A stretch of DNA of 64,000 bases from Halostella litorea (GTDB lineage Archaea; Halobacteriota; Halobacteria; Halobacteriales; Natronoarchaeaceae). Positions within the stretch are counted from its first letter, which is position 1, and the number at the start of each line of letters is the position of its first letter. Below are positions 1 through 7,285 of this stretch, in pieces. The stretch spans positions 1 through 64,000 of the forward strand of contig NZ_SJER01000007.1 of assembly GCF_004785955.1 (NCBI RefSeq). Reading direction: 5' to 3'. The translations under genes and the position numbers were made by a program. The notes beneath the pieces were generated by a model, which saw nothing but the letters and a program-made list of their open reading frames with translations, did not search any database and was not told the DNA's origin.

Positions 1-1
1 G

Positions 2-118
2 GTGGGCAGTCGCTCCAGCGTCCGAGAGTGGCTTGAACAGTTCATGCATTACTACAACCGCCACAGACCCCACCAAGCTCTCGATGGAAAAACGCCGATC
101 GAGAAACTCCAGAACTAG
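2..118 (+). CDS. transposase, C-terminal fragment (cut by window edge)
   Basis: The frame is open from the window edge to a TAG at 116-118 and gives 38 residues ending in YYNRHRPHQALDGKTPIEKL. This is the typical C-terminal end of rve-type (DDE integrase core) transposases of the IS3/IS481 groups. The catalytic residues lie outside the window. The element's right end should fall shortly after the stop, roughly 118-150, where the coding of the neighbouring nuclease gene breaks off. I could not define terminal inverted repeats or a target duplication because the left end is missing. Confidence 0.75.
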   Translation: MGSRSSVREWLEQFMHYYNRHRPHQALDGKTPIEKLQN

Positions 119-659
119 ACAGTGCCTCCTGGAGTTTTGTGTCAGTGAGATAGTCTGAACTAAACCAGAAATATATCCTACCTTTGTGTTTATTTTGACT
201 GAGAAATGTTAGAAGTTCTGAATGTCCCCAGAAAACAAACTCCACATCCATACCCTCTTCCTCAGCCCATTTCTCCCACTTTTCCTTCCGATCATTCCAT
301 TTCTCTAGGGCAGTTTTGATGCCCTCCCTCGGACTATGAGGTCTATCACAGGGAACGCAGACAAAGTAGCGACTTAGACTAGGGTAGTTCTCTAGGGCTT
401 GTTTCACAGAGCTGTCGATCTGAGACAGGCTCTCGTTGTTTATCCTATCAACATATTTCGCTTGCCAACCCCATATTTCCCCTTCTGGGGATTCCCACTT
501 ACACTCAATTCCTGCGTCAGGGTCGCCAATACGCGTATATTTCCAGGATGCCGGGATTTCTTCGTACTTATGAGCGACTTGGCTGCATAACTCCTCGAAC
601 CCTTTTCTCCGAGAGTCCTCAATGGGCCTAATGTTTCCAAAATCCACAGATACACTCAT
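42..659 (-). pseudogene. truncated defence gene: N-terminal PD-(D/E)XK-like nuclease domain
   Basis: The start at ATG 659 is preferred over 674 because it has a GAGG seven bases upstream. The first about 170 residues contain GIECKWESPEGEIWGWQAKY, an E-x-K plus Q-x-K pattern of restriction-endonuclease-like (Mrr/Cap4-like) domains. In bacterial and archaeal Avs/STAND-type defence NTPases such a domain precedes a large NTPase and repeat region. Here it stops near position 144, and the remaining frame to 42 is antisense transposon sequence. I infer that an insertion sequence removed the NTPase part, leaving a dead gene. The STAND assignment is inferred from the N-terminal domain alone. Confidence 0.6.
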
Positions 660-914
660 TGATAATCCTCTCATCAGGGAGCCATTTCTAATCTATGGTG
701 TTACTCCCTCTCAACCGCTGTTCAATCGAAGCGGTGAGAGTCGTTTCCAGAGATGGTGGTGCTTGACACACACCGTAATGAGATCGTCGAGTCGGTTGGC
801 CCGGTGGGTGAGGTTGTGGCTGCGCGCGCAGCGAAGCGAGCACGGAGCGGAGGGTGGGGCGGCGGGGTCAGGGTCGGTCCGGCACACACCAAAAAAGAAG
901 GGCGACGCGCTCGC

Positions 915-1781
915 CTACTCTTCCCACCACCGACCGCGCTCTGGGAATTCGATCCTGCTCCAGCCCGTGATGGCGATGCTGCACCGCCCCTGGTACCAGT
1001 TCTTCTTGACGGCCCGGAACCGGACCGTCTCACCTTCACTCACGACCGTCTTCCGAGAGGCCTCCCAGATGGTGAACTTGATCTTCCCGCTATCGTCCTC
1101 GATCAACCCGACCTGAGAAATCGAGGTATCACTCGGATCCCAGAGCTGCGTGATTTCACCTTCGACCGTCACCTCACCGACCGGGACGTCCGGCACGTCC
1201 GCGATGGGCACGATCGCCCCCGGCGCCGCCTTCAACTCCTCGAGGGTCTCCAGCACCGCCTTCGTGACGTCCCGACCGCGCTGCACCTTCTCGGCCAGCT
1301 GCTTCGCGACGACCGCTCTCGACCAGCCGCCCTGCACTTCGTCGCTGATCCGCATCGCCTGCTCGTTGACCGCCGCGAGTTCGTCTTGCGTCAGCATCTC
1401 TCGGGGATCCGTGCGCTCCGCCGGCGCCGGCTCGTCACGACCACACTGCTCGCTGACGACCTCTCGCGTGCGCTGCTCGCGACCCTCCTGCGTTCCGAGC
1501 TCGGCCTGGGCACTGATGCGCTCCAGTTCGGCTTCCCGCGCCCGAATGCGCTCTTCCTGTTCGAGGGTGACCCCGTGAATCCGGTCCTCGCTCGTGTCCG
1601 CGATCCCGTCCGGGTGGTTCGCATCCACCTTCGCCTGCGTCTCCTGCTCGACCGCCGCCTCGAACTCCGGCGTCTCGTCGACGACCGGGAAGCCGTCTTC
1701 ATCGACCGCCTGACCGCCCGCTTTCTCGAATGCCTGTTCATCGACCGAAACGACCTTTCCGCTAGCGTTGTTACTGGACAT
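915..1781 (-). CDS. RPA-like single-stranded DNA-binding protein (one OB fold)
   Basis: The protein has 288 residues. The ATG at 1781 is chosen because a GGAGAG lies just upstream and the residues before it in the longer frame are not protein-like. The N-terminal half (about 1-150) is acidic and Gln/Glu-rich, probably helical. Residues about 205-275 form an OB-fold block (VGEVTVEGEITQLWDPSDTS, then SGKIKFTIWEASRK and GETVRFRAVKKNWYQGR), as in haloarchaeal replication protein A homologues. It likely coats single-stranded DNA during plasmid replication or transfer. It stands alone, downstream of a 588-bp non-coding region containing two large hairpins. It lacks the zinc finger of full-length RPA. 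Confidence 0.75.
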   Translation of the reverse strand: MSSNNASGKVVSVDEQAFEKAGGQAVDEDGFPVVDETPEFEAAVEQETQAKVDANHPDGIADTSEDRIHGVTLEQEERIRAREAELERISAQAELGTQEGREQRTREVVSEQCGRDEPAPAERTDPREMLTQDELAAVNEQAMRISDEVQGGWSRAVVAKQLAEKVQRGRDVTKAVLETLEELKAAPGAIVPIADVPDVPVGEVTVEGEITQLWDPSDTSISQVGLIEDDSGKIKFTIWEASRKTVVSEGETVRFRAVKKNWYQGRCSIAITGWSRIEFPERGRWWEE

Positions 1782-1879
1782 TGGTATCTCTCCAAGGTAC
1801 CACTGAAGGCGCTCACGCGCCGACACCGCGATGCTACTACATCGCGGTTTTCCGACGACAACGACCGACAGAACCATCT

Positions 1880-1935
1880 GCGCGCTCTCGCTCGCGCCTT
1901 CGCGAGCGCCCTACCGGGCGCGAGCGAGAGCGCGC
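1880..1935. repeat. 19-bp perfect inverted repeat with an alternative inner hairpin
   Basis: Arms 1880-1898 and 1917-1935 are perfectly complementary (core CTCTCGCTCGCGCC / GGCGCGAGCGAGAG) around an 18-base loop. The left arm can instead pair locally as CGCTCGCG-CCTT-CGCGAGCG at 1889-1908, so two mutually exclusive folds exist. It lies about 100-155 bases upstream of the RPA-like start codon. Confidence 0.8.
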
Positions 1936-1989
1936 CTGCATGAGGTGGCCCCAACCAGCACCGCGCGCCGACCCGCCCGGAGCGAGCGG

Positions 1990-2052
1990 CCAGCGGAGTA
2001 AGCGTGGGGGGTGAGCAGCCACGCCGCGCAACCCCCCGCGCTTACCCGCTGG
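1990..2052. repeat. long imperfect inverted repeat (about 22-bp arms)
   Basis: Left arm 1990-2012 (CCAGCGG, then AGTAAGCG, then GGGGGGT) pairs with right arm 2031-2052 (ACCCCCC, then CGCTTAC, then CCGCTGG) with one bulge and one mismatch around an 18-base loop. It is the second strong hairpin in the same gene-free region. Confidence 0.7.
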
Positions 2053-2369
2053 CGTCGAGACCAGATTCATTTTAGCCCGGAACGGGCGCGGGCGGTGCGG
2101 AGAGCGCCCGCACGCCCGGAATGGTCGGTCGCGAGCGACGCAGAGGGCGGCAGCGGCGAGCGGGGCGGGCCGTCACGTACTCACCTGTCCAGCCGGCCAC
2201 GTCGCTCGGTGAGCCATTCACCGTCCTGGTGGACTCAGAAAGGGCGAGGCCGCCTCGGCCGTCCCCCGACCCCGCAAGCACCACAGGTACGAGGCGCGCA
2301 GCGGCGGTCGCGGGACGTCGAGCGGCCGAGGGCTTTCGAGAACACTCCCTGTCTCCGCAACGAACGTCG

Positions 2370-2630
2370 TTATTCGTTGACGCACCCGGACTCATCCTCG
2401 ACGATGACGTCGACACCGTCCGGTGAGACCTCGAGTGGAATCCCTTCGACAGTAAACTGGACGGCGATGTCCCCATCGGATGAGGCAAGCAACTGTTCGA
2501 GCGCATCGATGTCCACGTAATCGTGGAGTTGATAGCCGTCGTCTTCGAGCCCGCATGTCTCCAGTGTCTCGATGATCTCGACGACGAGGTCATTCGGTCC
2601 GCCCGAACTGTCCGCTGGAGGGGAATGCAT
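2370..2630 (-). CDS. HalOD1 domain protein
   Basis: This 86-residue protein is essentially one HalOD1 (halobacterial output domain 1) module. It opens with a helix VVEIIETLE, then YQLHDYVDIDALEQLL, then a beta pair ending IAVQFTVEGIPLEVSPDGVDV. HalOD1 is found alone or on response regulators in haloarchaea; its biochemical role is not settled, though a signalling-output role is suggested. A TTTAAAA box at 2661-2667 sits about 33 bases upstream of the start, fitting a nearly leaderless minus-strand transcript. Confidence 0.8.
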   Translation of the reverse strand: MHSPPADSSGGPNDLVVEIIETLETCGLEDDGYQLHDYVDIDALEQLLASSDGDIAVQFTVEGIPLEVSPDGVDVIVEDESGCVNE

Positions 2631-2684
2631 CTGAACACTCGGGGCTTTGGGTGACAGACGTTTAAAACGTTAGGAGTCAACCAC

Positions 2685-2701
2685 AGAAGCGATACGCTTC
2701 T
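2685..2701. promoter_or_regulatory. candidate operator 1, AGAAGCG-ATA-CGCTTCT
   Basis: This is a perfect 7-bp inverted repeat with a 3-bp centre in the intergenic region between the HalOD1 gene and the PhiH1-like regulator. It lies about 25 bases downstream of a TTTAAAA box, where a plus-strand transcript would start. A related half-palindrome recurs at 2742-2760. Confidence 0.55.
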
Positions 2702-2741
2702 CTATTTGACTTAGCGCGTTCGGGATAGTGTCGGCGCAACC

Positions 2742-2760
2742 AGAAGCGATTATGCGCTTT
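2742..2760. promoter_or_regulatory. candidate operator 2, overlapping the regulator start codon
   Basis: AGAAGCG-ATTATG-CGCTTT repeats the left arm of the 2685-2701 palindrome exactly and the right arm imperfectly. It spans the ATG at 2752. Binding there would block translation initiation or elongation, as expected for autoregulation. Confidence 0.4.
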
Positions 2761-3012
2761 GACGCCGACTGGATGTCTCGCGCCGATGACCGCATTCTGG
2801 AGCATCTCTCTGAGGACGGCCCTGATACCCCCAAGGAAATGGCTGATAGCGACCGCGTCCGGTTCTTCCGGCAACACATCAACGCCCGCTGCAAGACACT
2901 CGTCGAATATCGACTCCTCGTCCACCTCGGCAACGGTGTCTACGACATCACACGAGAGGGCGAGCAGTATCTCGCCGGCGACCTCGACGCTCGTGACCTC
3001 GACCCCGAATAG
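2752..3012 (+). CDS. PhiH1-like winged-helix repressor
   Basis: The protein has 86 residues if started at ATG 2752; a GTG at 2728 would add eight. ADWMSRADDRILEHLSEDGP followed by a wing (LVHLGNGVYDITREGEQYL) is the pattern of haloarchaeal proteins related to the repressor of phage PhiH1 (MarR/PadR-like winged helix). I infer that it represses its own promoter through the two related palindromes just upstream and over its start. There is no obvious Shine-Dalgarno sequence, so a leaderless or short-leader message is likely. Confidence 0.75.
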   Translation: MRFDADWMSRADDRILEHLSEDGPDTPKEMADSDRVRFFRQHINARCKTLVEYRLLVHLGNGVYDITREGEQYLAGDLDARDLDPE

Positions 3013-3014
3013 CG

Positions 3015-3524
3015 TCAGCTGTCGCCGGCGACTAGGTCCTCGATGAACCGGAAGCCGTTCACAAACGTCACCGAGTCACCGTACCCCTCACTTGCGAGTA
3101 CGGTTTCGGCGCCTTCGCCGGCCGCGATGTCGGTCGTGTAGATGTACACCTCGGTCGCCGTCCCCGCGCTGAGATGCTGGGCAGCCAGGGCGGCGAGGGC
3201 GGCGTCGGCACGCTCGACTTCGTCGGCAGGGCGATTATCGGCGTTCGCGATGTACCGCTGGACGCCATCCATCACTCGCGAGACGACCGGCTCGGAGAAC
3301 TCGAGCGGCGCCGCAACCGTCGCCCATCCCTCGTCGATCGCGGTGTCGACGGGTGGCGCCTCGACGTCGGACTCGTCGACAGTCAGCTCCTCGTACACCC
3401 GTTCCGGGAGGACGAAGGTGACGTCGTTCCGGCGAGCGAATCGCCGAACAGCCTTGTACCGGCTGTTCGACGGCTGTCCCATCGCGACGAACAGGCCGGT
3501 GTCAGCAATGTGGAGCCGGCTCAC
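3015..3524 (-). CDS. PIN-domain ribonuclease-like protein (toxin-like)
   Basis: The 169 residues have a PIN layout. It begins RLHIADTGLFVAMG with the first acidic residue at D8, a central glutamate block VYEELTVDESD, then ADEVERADAALAALA, and near the end IYTTDIAAGEG with a conserved Asp. PIN domains cleave RNA, often as toxins. The ATG overlaps the stop of the upstream winged-helix gene by four bases, so the two are co-translated as a regulator/nuclease pair. A toxin role is inferred from that pairing and not shown directly. Confidence 0.7.
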   Translation of the reverse strand: MSRLHIADTGLFVAMGQPSNSRYKAVRRFARRNDVTFVLPERVYEELTVDESDVEAPPVDTAIDEGWATVAAPLEFSEPVVSRVMDGVQRYIANADNRPADEVERADAALAALAAQHLSAGTATEVYIYTTDIAAGEGAETVLASEGYGDSVTFVNGFRFIEDLVAGDS

Positions 3525-4117
3525 GCGTCGTTTGCGCCGTCGCCGTCGATATCCAACTCGTCGAGTCCCGCCCCAGCTTCCTCGATGTCGTAGTGCTCGT
3601 GGACGACGGGCCGGAGCGCCTGGAGGATCATCTCTGCAGCCAGCGGCGAAATGTCGAGGTCTTCGGCCATCAGCCGGTGGGTCACTTCCCCACGCTCCCG
3701 AGCGACGGCGTAGGTGAGCGCCGTCGCGAGGCCGGCGACGCCGTGGCGGTCGATGTAGGTGTCGATGTCGGCGTCCGTCTCGCGGCGGCCGACGGCGTCG
3801 ATCAGCGCCGGCGTGATCGTGTACTCGCGGTCACTGGCGGCCGTCGTCACGGTCAGGTCGATCTCCCGAGCAGCGTACCGGCGCGGCTGCTCGTCGTCGG
3901 TGACGTCGACGACGCCGGCGTCGACGAGCCGGTTGACGTAGCTGTAGGCGGTTCCCTGTGCGAGCTCGAGGTCGTCCATCACGTCCTGGACGGTCGCCTC
4001 CCCCTCCCGGGCGAGGTACGCGTACAGCTGAGCCAGCTGTGGCTCCTCGAGGAGATCGGCGACCGAGAGGAAGTCCTGGACGATGTCGCCGTCGGCGCGA
4101 TTTGAAGTGCGTGACAC
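3521..4117 (-). CDS. winged-helix regulator paired with a PIN protein
   Basis: The 198 residues contain an N-terminal winged helix (about 15-85) with TVQDVMDDLELAQGTAYSYV as helix-turn-helix and a wing ending DDEQPRRYAAREI. A helical C-terminal domain (about 100-198) ends in an acidic Asp-rich tail. It is first in a two-gene operon with the PIN protein (ATGA overlap). By analogy with DNA-binding antitoxins it may repress the operon and neutralise the nuclease, but that is inference. Confidence 0.65.
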   Translation of the reverse strand: MSRTSNRADGDIVQDFLSVADLLEEPQLAQLYAYLAREGEATVQDVMDDLELAQGTAYSYVNRLVDAGVVDVTDDEQPRRYAAREIDLTVTTAASDREYTITPALIDAVGRRETDADIDTYIDRHGVAGLATALTYAVARERGEVTHRLMAEDLDISPLAAEMILQALRPVVHEHYDIEEAGAGLDELDIDGDGANDA

Positions 4118-4166
4118 GGGTCGTTCTTGATTACAGTTTACAGCGAATCAGTAAAGAGTGTTGGGG

Positions 4167-4505
4167 TCACTCCGCCGGCGCCGCGACGAGATGCTCCTCG
4201 AGGTCACGCGTCCAGTAGGTGGCTAGGCCACCGGGGTTACAGCGGGCGCAAAACTGCAACGGGCCTTCCAGATGCCCCAGTTCGACCCGGAATCGCGTGA
4301 GCGCTGCGAGCGTGTCGACGACCAGCCCACAGCCGTCACAGGCGACGTGATCGCGCTCGTCGGGATCCGGCTCCGTCTGAATCGCGCAGTCGACACAGAT
4401 TGGGTGGGTGACCCGCTCGTCCTGCCCCCAGGTGTGGGCCTCGCCAGTCTCGGTACCGGGCAGCGCGTCGCAAAACGCACAGCCGACAAGGGTCTGCTGC
4501 ATCAC
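4167..4505 (-). CDS. small zinc-ribbon protein, function unknown
   Basis: The 112 residues carry four C-x2-C knuckles (C9/C12, C38/C41, C56/C59 and C86/C89), enough for two zinc ribbons. Small proteins of this kind are common on haloarchaeal plasmids and may bind nucleic acid or protein. Its start overlaps the stop of the upstream 96-residue protein by four bases, so the two are translated together. Confidence 0.65.
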   Translation of the reverse strand: MMQQTLVGCAFCDALPGTETGEAHTWGQDERVTHPICVDCAIQTEPDPDERDHVACDGCGLVVDTLAALTRFRVELGHLEGPLQFCARCNPGGLATYWTRDLEEHLVAAPAE

Positions 4506-4792
4506 TCGCCCTCCGCGTCGGCGTCGCGGCCGGCCGTCCAGCCGCGATGGAAGACGGCCAGCTGCGTCGATGAGTCGAACGTGGTGCCGCTCGGCTCGTG
4601 AACCAGAACTTGGTCTTCAGGAACCGGAGTGACGATGTCCGCGTCGACGAGGTCGTTGATCAGGTTCTGGGCTGTCCTGTCGTCGACGTCCGCCGTGTCG
4701 ACGCTGGCGGCATCGCGGTCCTGGGCGAGCTGTTCCTTCTCGAACCGTTCGTAGTCGCGACTCGTGGCGTCGTGCGGATCGGGACCAGGCAT
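4502..4792 (-). CDS. conserved-looking small acidic protein
   Basis: These 96 residues are not recognised. A charged helical start is followed by TAQNLINDLVDADIVTPVPE, which resembles the end of a helix-turn-helix or wing, then a short beta segment. It is coupled by an ATGA overlap to the zinc-ribbon gene. About 50 bases upstream the box TTTATCGGCGC recurs almost identically in front of the restriction-endonuclease-like gene at 5411, suggesting similar promoters. Confidence 0.55.
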   Translation of the reverse strand: MPGPDPHDATSRDYERFEKEQLAQDRDAASVDTADVDDRTAQNLINDLVDADIVTPVPEDQVLVHEPSGTTFDSSTQLAVFHRGWTAGRDADAEGE

Positions 4793-4865
4793 GGTGAGTC
4801 ACGCAGCGCACGCTATTGCGCGCTGCACGCCTCCTGGCGCCGATAAACAGTCAGGGCCGACAGTA

Positions 4866-5411
4866 TCAGTCCGGTCGCGGGTCTCGATAGCCGATGACGG
4901 CGACGTCGTCGATGAACAGGACGCCCTTCATGAAGTCGAGCTTGGTCAGGCTGTGCTGGTAGAGGTTATGGCGGCCGAGATAGTTCACCGGCACTACCAG
5001 ACAGCCGAACTCGATCTTTGGCCGGCCGTCCTTCTGGGTGCGGTACCCCTTCTGGAACTTGAGAAGGTCGTCGCTGACGTTCTTCCGCTCGCTCTTCTCG
5101 ACCTCGATGGCGATGCGGGTGTCGGCGTCGTAGAGGTCGACGCTGTAATTAAACCCCTGATGCGACCAGAGCTTGCAGTTCGGGTTGTAACCGCCGGCGG
5201 CGTCCCCTTCGTACCCGTACTGCGAGAGCTTGTCGGCGATCGCGGCATCGAAGCCGCCGACCTCTGTGTGCTTCGTCGAGCCGTCGAAGACGCTTGCTGG
5301 GACGGCCTCGACGGCCGACCGAATCGACGCCAGCGCATCGTCCGGAAATACCTCGGACGAGGTTTGGGTGCGGCGCTCGCTCAGTTTGGTGACCTCCTCG
5401 ACGACGACCAT
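4866..5411 (-). CDS. orphan restriction-endonuclease-like protein (BglII/BstYI-like fold)
   Basis: The protein has 181 residues with the start at ATG 5411; the longer frame upstream is Pro/Arg-rich and not protein-like. The PD-(D/E)XK core is D92 followed by IAIEVEK (E103, E105, K106), with a downstream strand block FGCLVVPVNYL. Overall shape and length resemble BglII/BstYI-type endonucleases. No methyltransferase lies nearby; the only one in the window is 36 kb away. It may be a solitary nuclease, a modification-dependent enzyme or a DNA-processing factor. A TTTTAT box about 28 bases upstream of the ATG suggests a leaderless message. Confidence 0.6.
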   Translation of the reverse strand: MVVVEEVTKLSERRTQTSSEVFPDDALASIRSAVEAVPASVFDGSTKHTEVGGFDAAIADKLSQYGYEGDAAGGYNPNCKLWSHQGFNYSVDLYDADTRIAIEVEKSERKNVSDDLLKFQKGYRTQKDGRPKIEFGCLVVPVNYLGRHNLYQHSLTKLDFMKGVLFIDDVAVIGYRDPRPD

Positions 5412-5542
5412 ACTCGCACTCGACGAACAGTGCGCCGATAAAACCCGTCGCGACGGCCGTTCGTGCGGGCCAGCCGCCAGGATACACTCACTCGAGGGAC
5501 AGGGCGGTGGGTGGGGGCGAGGGAGTGGATCCACCCCCAGCG

Positions 5543-5584
5543 TTAACCAACACCGTGTCGGTATCGACCGAGAATGTTGGTTAA
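5543..5584. repeat. dispersed inverted element, copy 1
   Basis: TTAACCAACA (5543-5552) and TGTTGGTTAA (5575-5584) are perfect 10-bp inverted arms around a 22-bp spacer. It lies ten bases downstream of the stop of the 5594-6034 gene and about 130 bases upstream of the 5411 start. The same arms occur in four other intergenic places; the spacers share no sequence. Confidence 0.9.
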
Positions 5585-5593
5585 GTCTAGCTG

Positions 5594-6034
5594 CTACGGC
5601 GTTCGGAGCTCTCGAACTGGCTTCACGACGAAGGTGTCTGGCTCGCTGGTTGCTTTCTCACCTGACCGCTCCGTTGACGTCGAAGACGACCCCGTGAGCT
5701 GGGTGATGAGCTCGTCGCGAACGGTTCGTCGAGGGACGGTGGTCTCGTGCCAGCCCAGCCGGTCGTCGAAGTGCCGTTTCTGGAACTGCTCGCCGACGTC
5801 GTCGGCGGCGACGTACTGCGTCCGCGACGACCGTCCGACCTGCCGGGAGACGAAGACGGCGCCCACGGCCTCGTGCGTGAGTTCGACGAGAGCACACTCC
5901 ACGAGGGCGACGACCGACGCGTGATCCCGGTCGGTCGGAACCGCCATCTCGAGGTCCGCCCACGGCGCCTCATCGTCGGGGGTAGTTCCTGCGTGATCCG
6001 CTGCTCGTGTCTTGCTGCGTTGGTCCGAAGCCAT
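5594..6034 (-). CDS. hypothetical protein
   Basis: These 146 residues are not recognised. The centre (about 30-115) looks globular, alpha/beta, with ASVVALVECALVELTHEAVG and a basic segment ETTVPRRTVRDELI; the ends are disordered and Ser/Thr-rich. A GC-rich stem (CCCCC-TCGT-GGGGG) lies about 40 bases upstream. It ends ten bases before the dispersed inverted element, copy 1. It could be a plasmid accessory protein; no function is assigned. Confidence 0.5.
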   Translation of the reverse strand: MASDQRSKTRAADHAGTTPDDEAPWADLEMAVPTDRDHASVVALVECALVELTHEAVGAVFVSRQVGRSSRTQYVAADDVGEQFQKRHFDDRLGWHETTVPRRTVRDELITQLTGSSSTSTERSGEKATSEPDTFVVKPVRELRTP

Positions 6035-6936
6035 CGTCTATCGGGGCACGTGATGCGCCCCGCCACCCCCTCGTGGGGGCAACAGACCCCACCGAAACGC
6101 ACCCGCTCAACCTATGCGCAAAATCTGATACTTGTGTAGTTTCGCTACCTCCGTGACGGCCCCTCGGCCTGAGAGAGCCGGCGGCCTTCGCACATTGCAT
6201 ATCGCCTCTTTCTTTGGACGAAATCCGCGATATGCAAGGCGAAATAACGGACTCAAATTGCAGAAGAACCTCGTCGGGCTGATTTGAGGGCGTAGAAAGT
6301 GCCTCGACGAGTTCCGAGATGATGCTGTGAATTCAAAAATTGCTCGACGGCGGGGTAACGAAGGTGATCACGGGCGTATCTGAATTTCTTGGCGCTACTA
6401 CTCCACCTCATCTTAGTCTATCGAGGTTCCCCCAGACAGGACTTCAGGTCGTGAAACGCCCCGATTCTCCCGATTCTGGTCGTCATAGCCGCTGAAAATT
6501 GCTCGACGGGGATTCAATGAGATCTGTTTCTACTTTTGAGTGGAATTGTTGTAATTCTCAGATTATGATAGGTTGTAGCTGTCGTGCTGAACACGCGAGC
6601 ATCCGCGAGCGAAGTGAATACTAACCGCTCGAATGAATCGTCATCTCCGACGTTCTCGACTAGTGATGTCACCAAGGAGTATGAGGACACGGCAGAGTTG
6701 GTTGGCCAGGGTGAGCCAATTCAACACACTGTGTAAAGTAACACGGGTTTATGGGTCTATGGCGCGATGACGAGGTACGGAGCCCATCTGCACACTATGC
6801 GTTCGTGCCCCGATTATGAAGGGGTCGTTTGAGCCGGGTTACCGGACGAACAGGCAGTCTCCTCGTTCTCCTCGCGTGGCCGGCACGTGGGACGCATCAC
6901 ACACCACACGCGTTCCGCAACAGCCACTACCCACTA
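6035..6936. other. 900-bp region with no supported gene; repeats only
   Basis: I see a GC stem near 6060-6085, an 11-bp perfect inverted repeat (TTGCATATCGC at 6195-6205, GCGATATGCAA at 6237-6247), and a 15-bp direct repeat AAAATTGCTCGACGG at 6336-6350 and 6495-6509. A 50-codon frame at 6584-6736 starts with GTG, has no ribosome-binding site and resembles nothing I know. The lower GC and broken repeats suggest decayed mobile DNA. Confidence 0.45.
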
Positions 6937-7200
6937 ATGCCTGAGGCCGACGACGAGTTCCACGGAAATGAATGGTCGCAGACGATTATCGACTATCTAG
7001 CGGACTCAGACGACGGAACTGCATCGCTCGATGCTCTCATCGAGCACATCATCGACCAAGAGACGAACCCAGTCGCAGCTGACAGAGTTACCGTCAGCTA
7101 CGAAGTAGTCCACGTGTGTCTCCCGAAACTCGAAGAGAACGGGGTCGTCAAGTTTAACGAACGAACCGAGACAATCAAATACCAACGACCAACAGCGTGA
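6937..7200 (+). CDS. small winged-helix (DUF7344-type) protein
   Basis: The protein has 87 residues with the start at ATG 6937; upstream residues in the longer frame are not protein-like. SLDALIEHIIDQE ... VTVSYEVVHVCLPKLEENGVV is the helix-turn-helix plus recognition-helix pattern of a haloarchaeal ArsR-like winged-helix family, in which VxLxHxHLPxLxxxGVV is typical. It stands alone and convergent to the end of the conjugation operon. It probably binds DNA; its target is unknown. Confidence 0.65.
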   Translation: MPEADDEFHGNEWSQTIIDYLADSDDGTASLDALIEHIIDQETNPVAADRVTVSYEVVHVCLPKLEENGVVKFNERTETIKYQRPTA

Positions 7201-7285
7201 TAACCCTGCGATCCGCCTACCGGAGATCCCCCGCAGCGCGCAAGAAGCAATAACGATCTTCTCGAAAAGAAAGTAAATCTGTAGT

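Larger units (their letters stand above)
1782..2369. other. gene-free, GC-rich region with strong secondary structure
   Basis: I find no supported gene in these 588 bases; open frames here are low-complexity Arg/Ser/Pro shadows of high-GC DNA. The region holds two long inverted repeats (listed separately) and a third GC-rich fold around 2070-2110. It lies upstream of the RPA-like gene and downstream of the HalOD1 gene, both on the minus strand. It could hold a long leader, a structured RNA or a cis site such as a transfer or replication element. The sequence does not decide between these. Confidence 0.5.

Noticed and set aside
753-1943. 396-codon plus-strand frame opposite the RPA-like gene
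   Set aside because: Arg/Leu/Asp low-complexity shadow; the minus-strand OB-fold protein has the better start and family match.
6584-6736. 50-codon GTG-started frame in the gene-free region
   Set aside because: No ribosome-binding site, no recognisable family; could be a decayed gene end.
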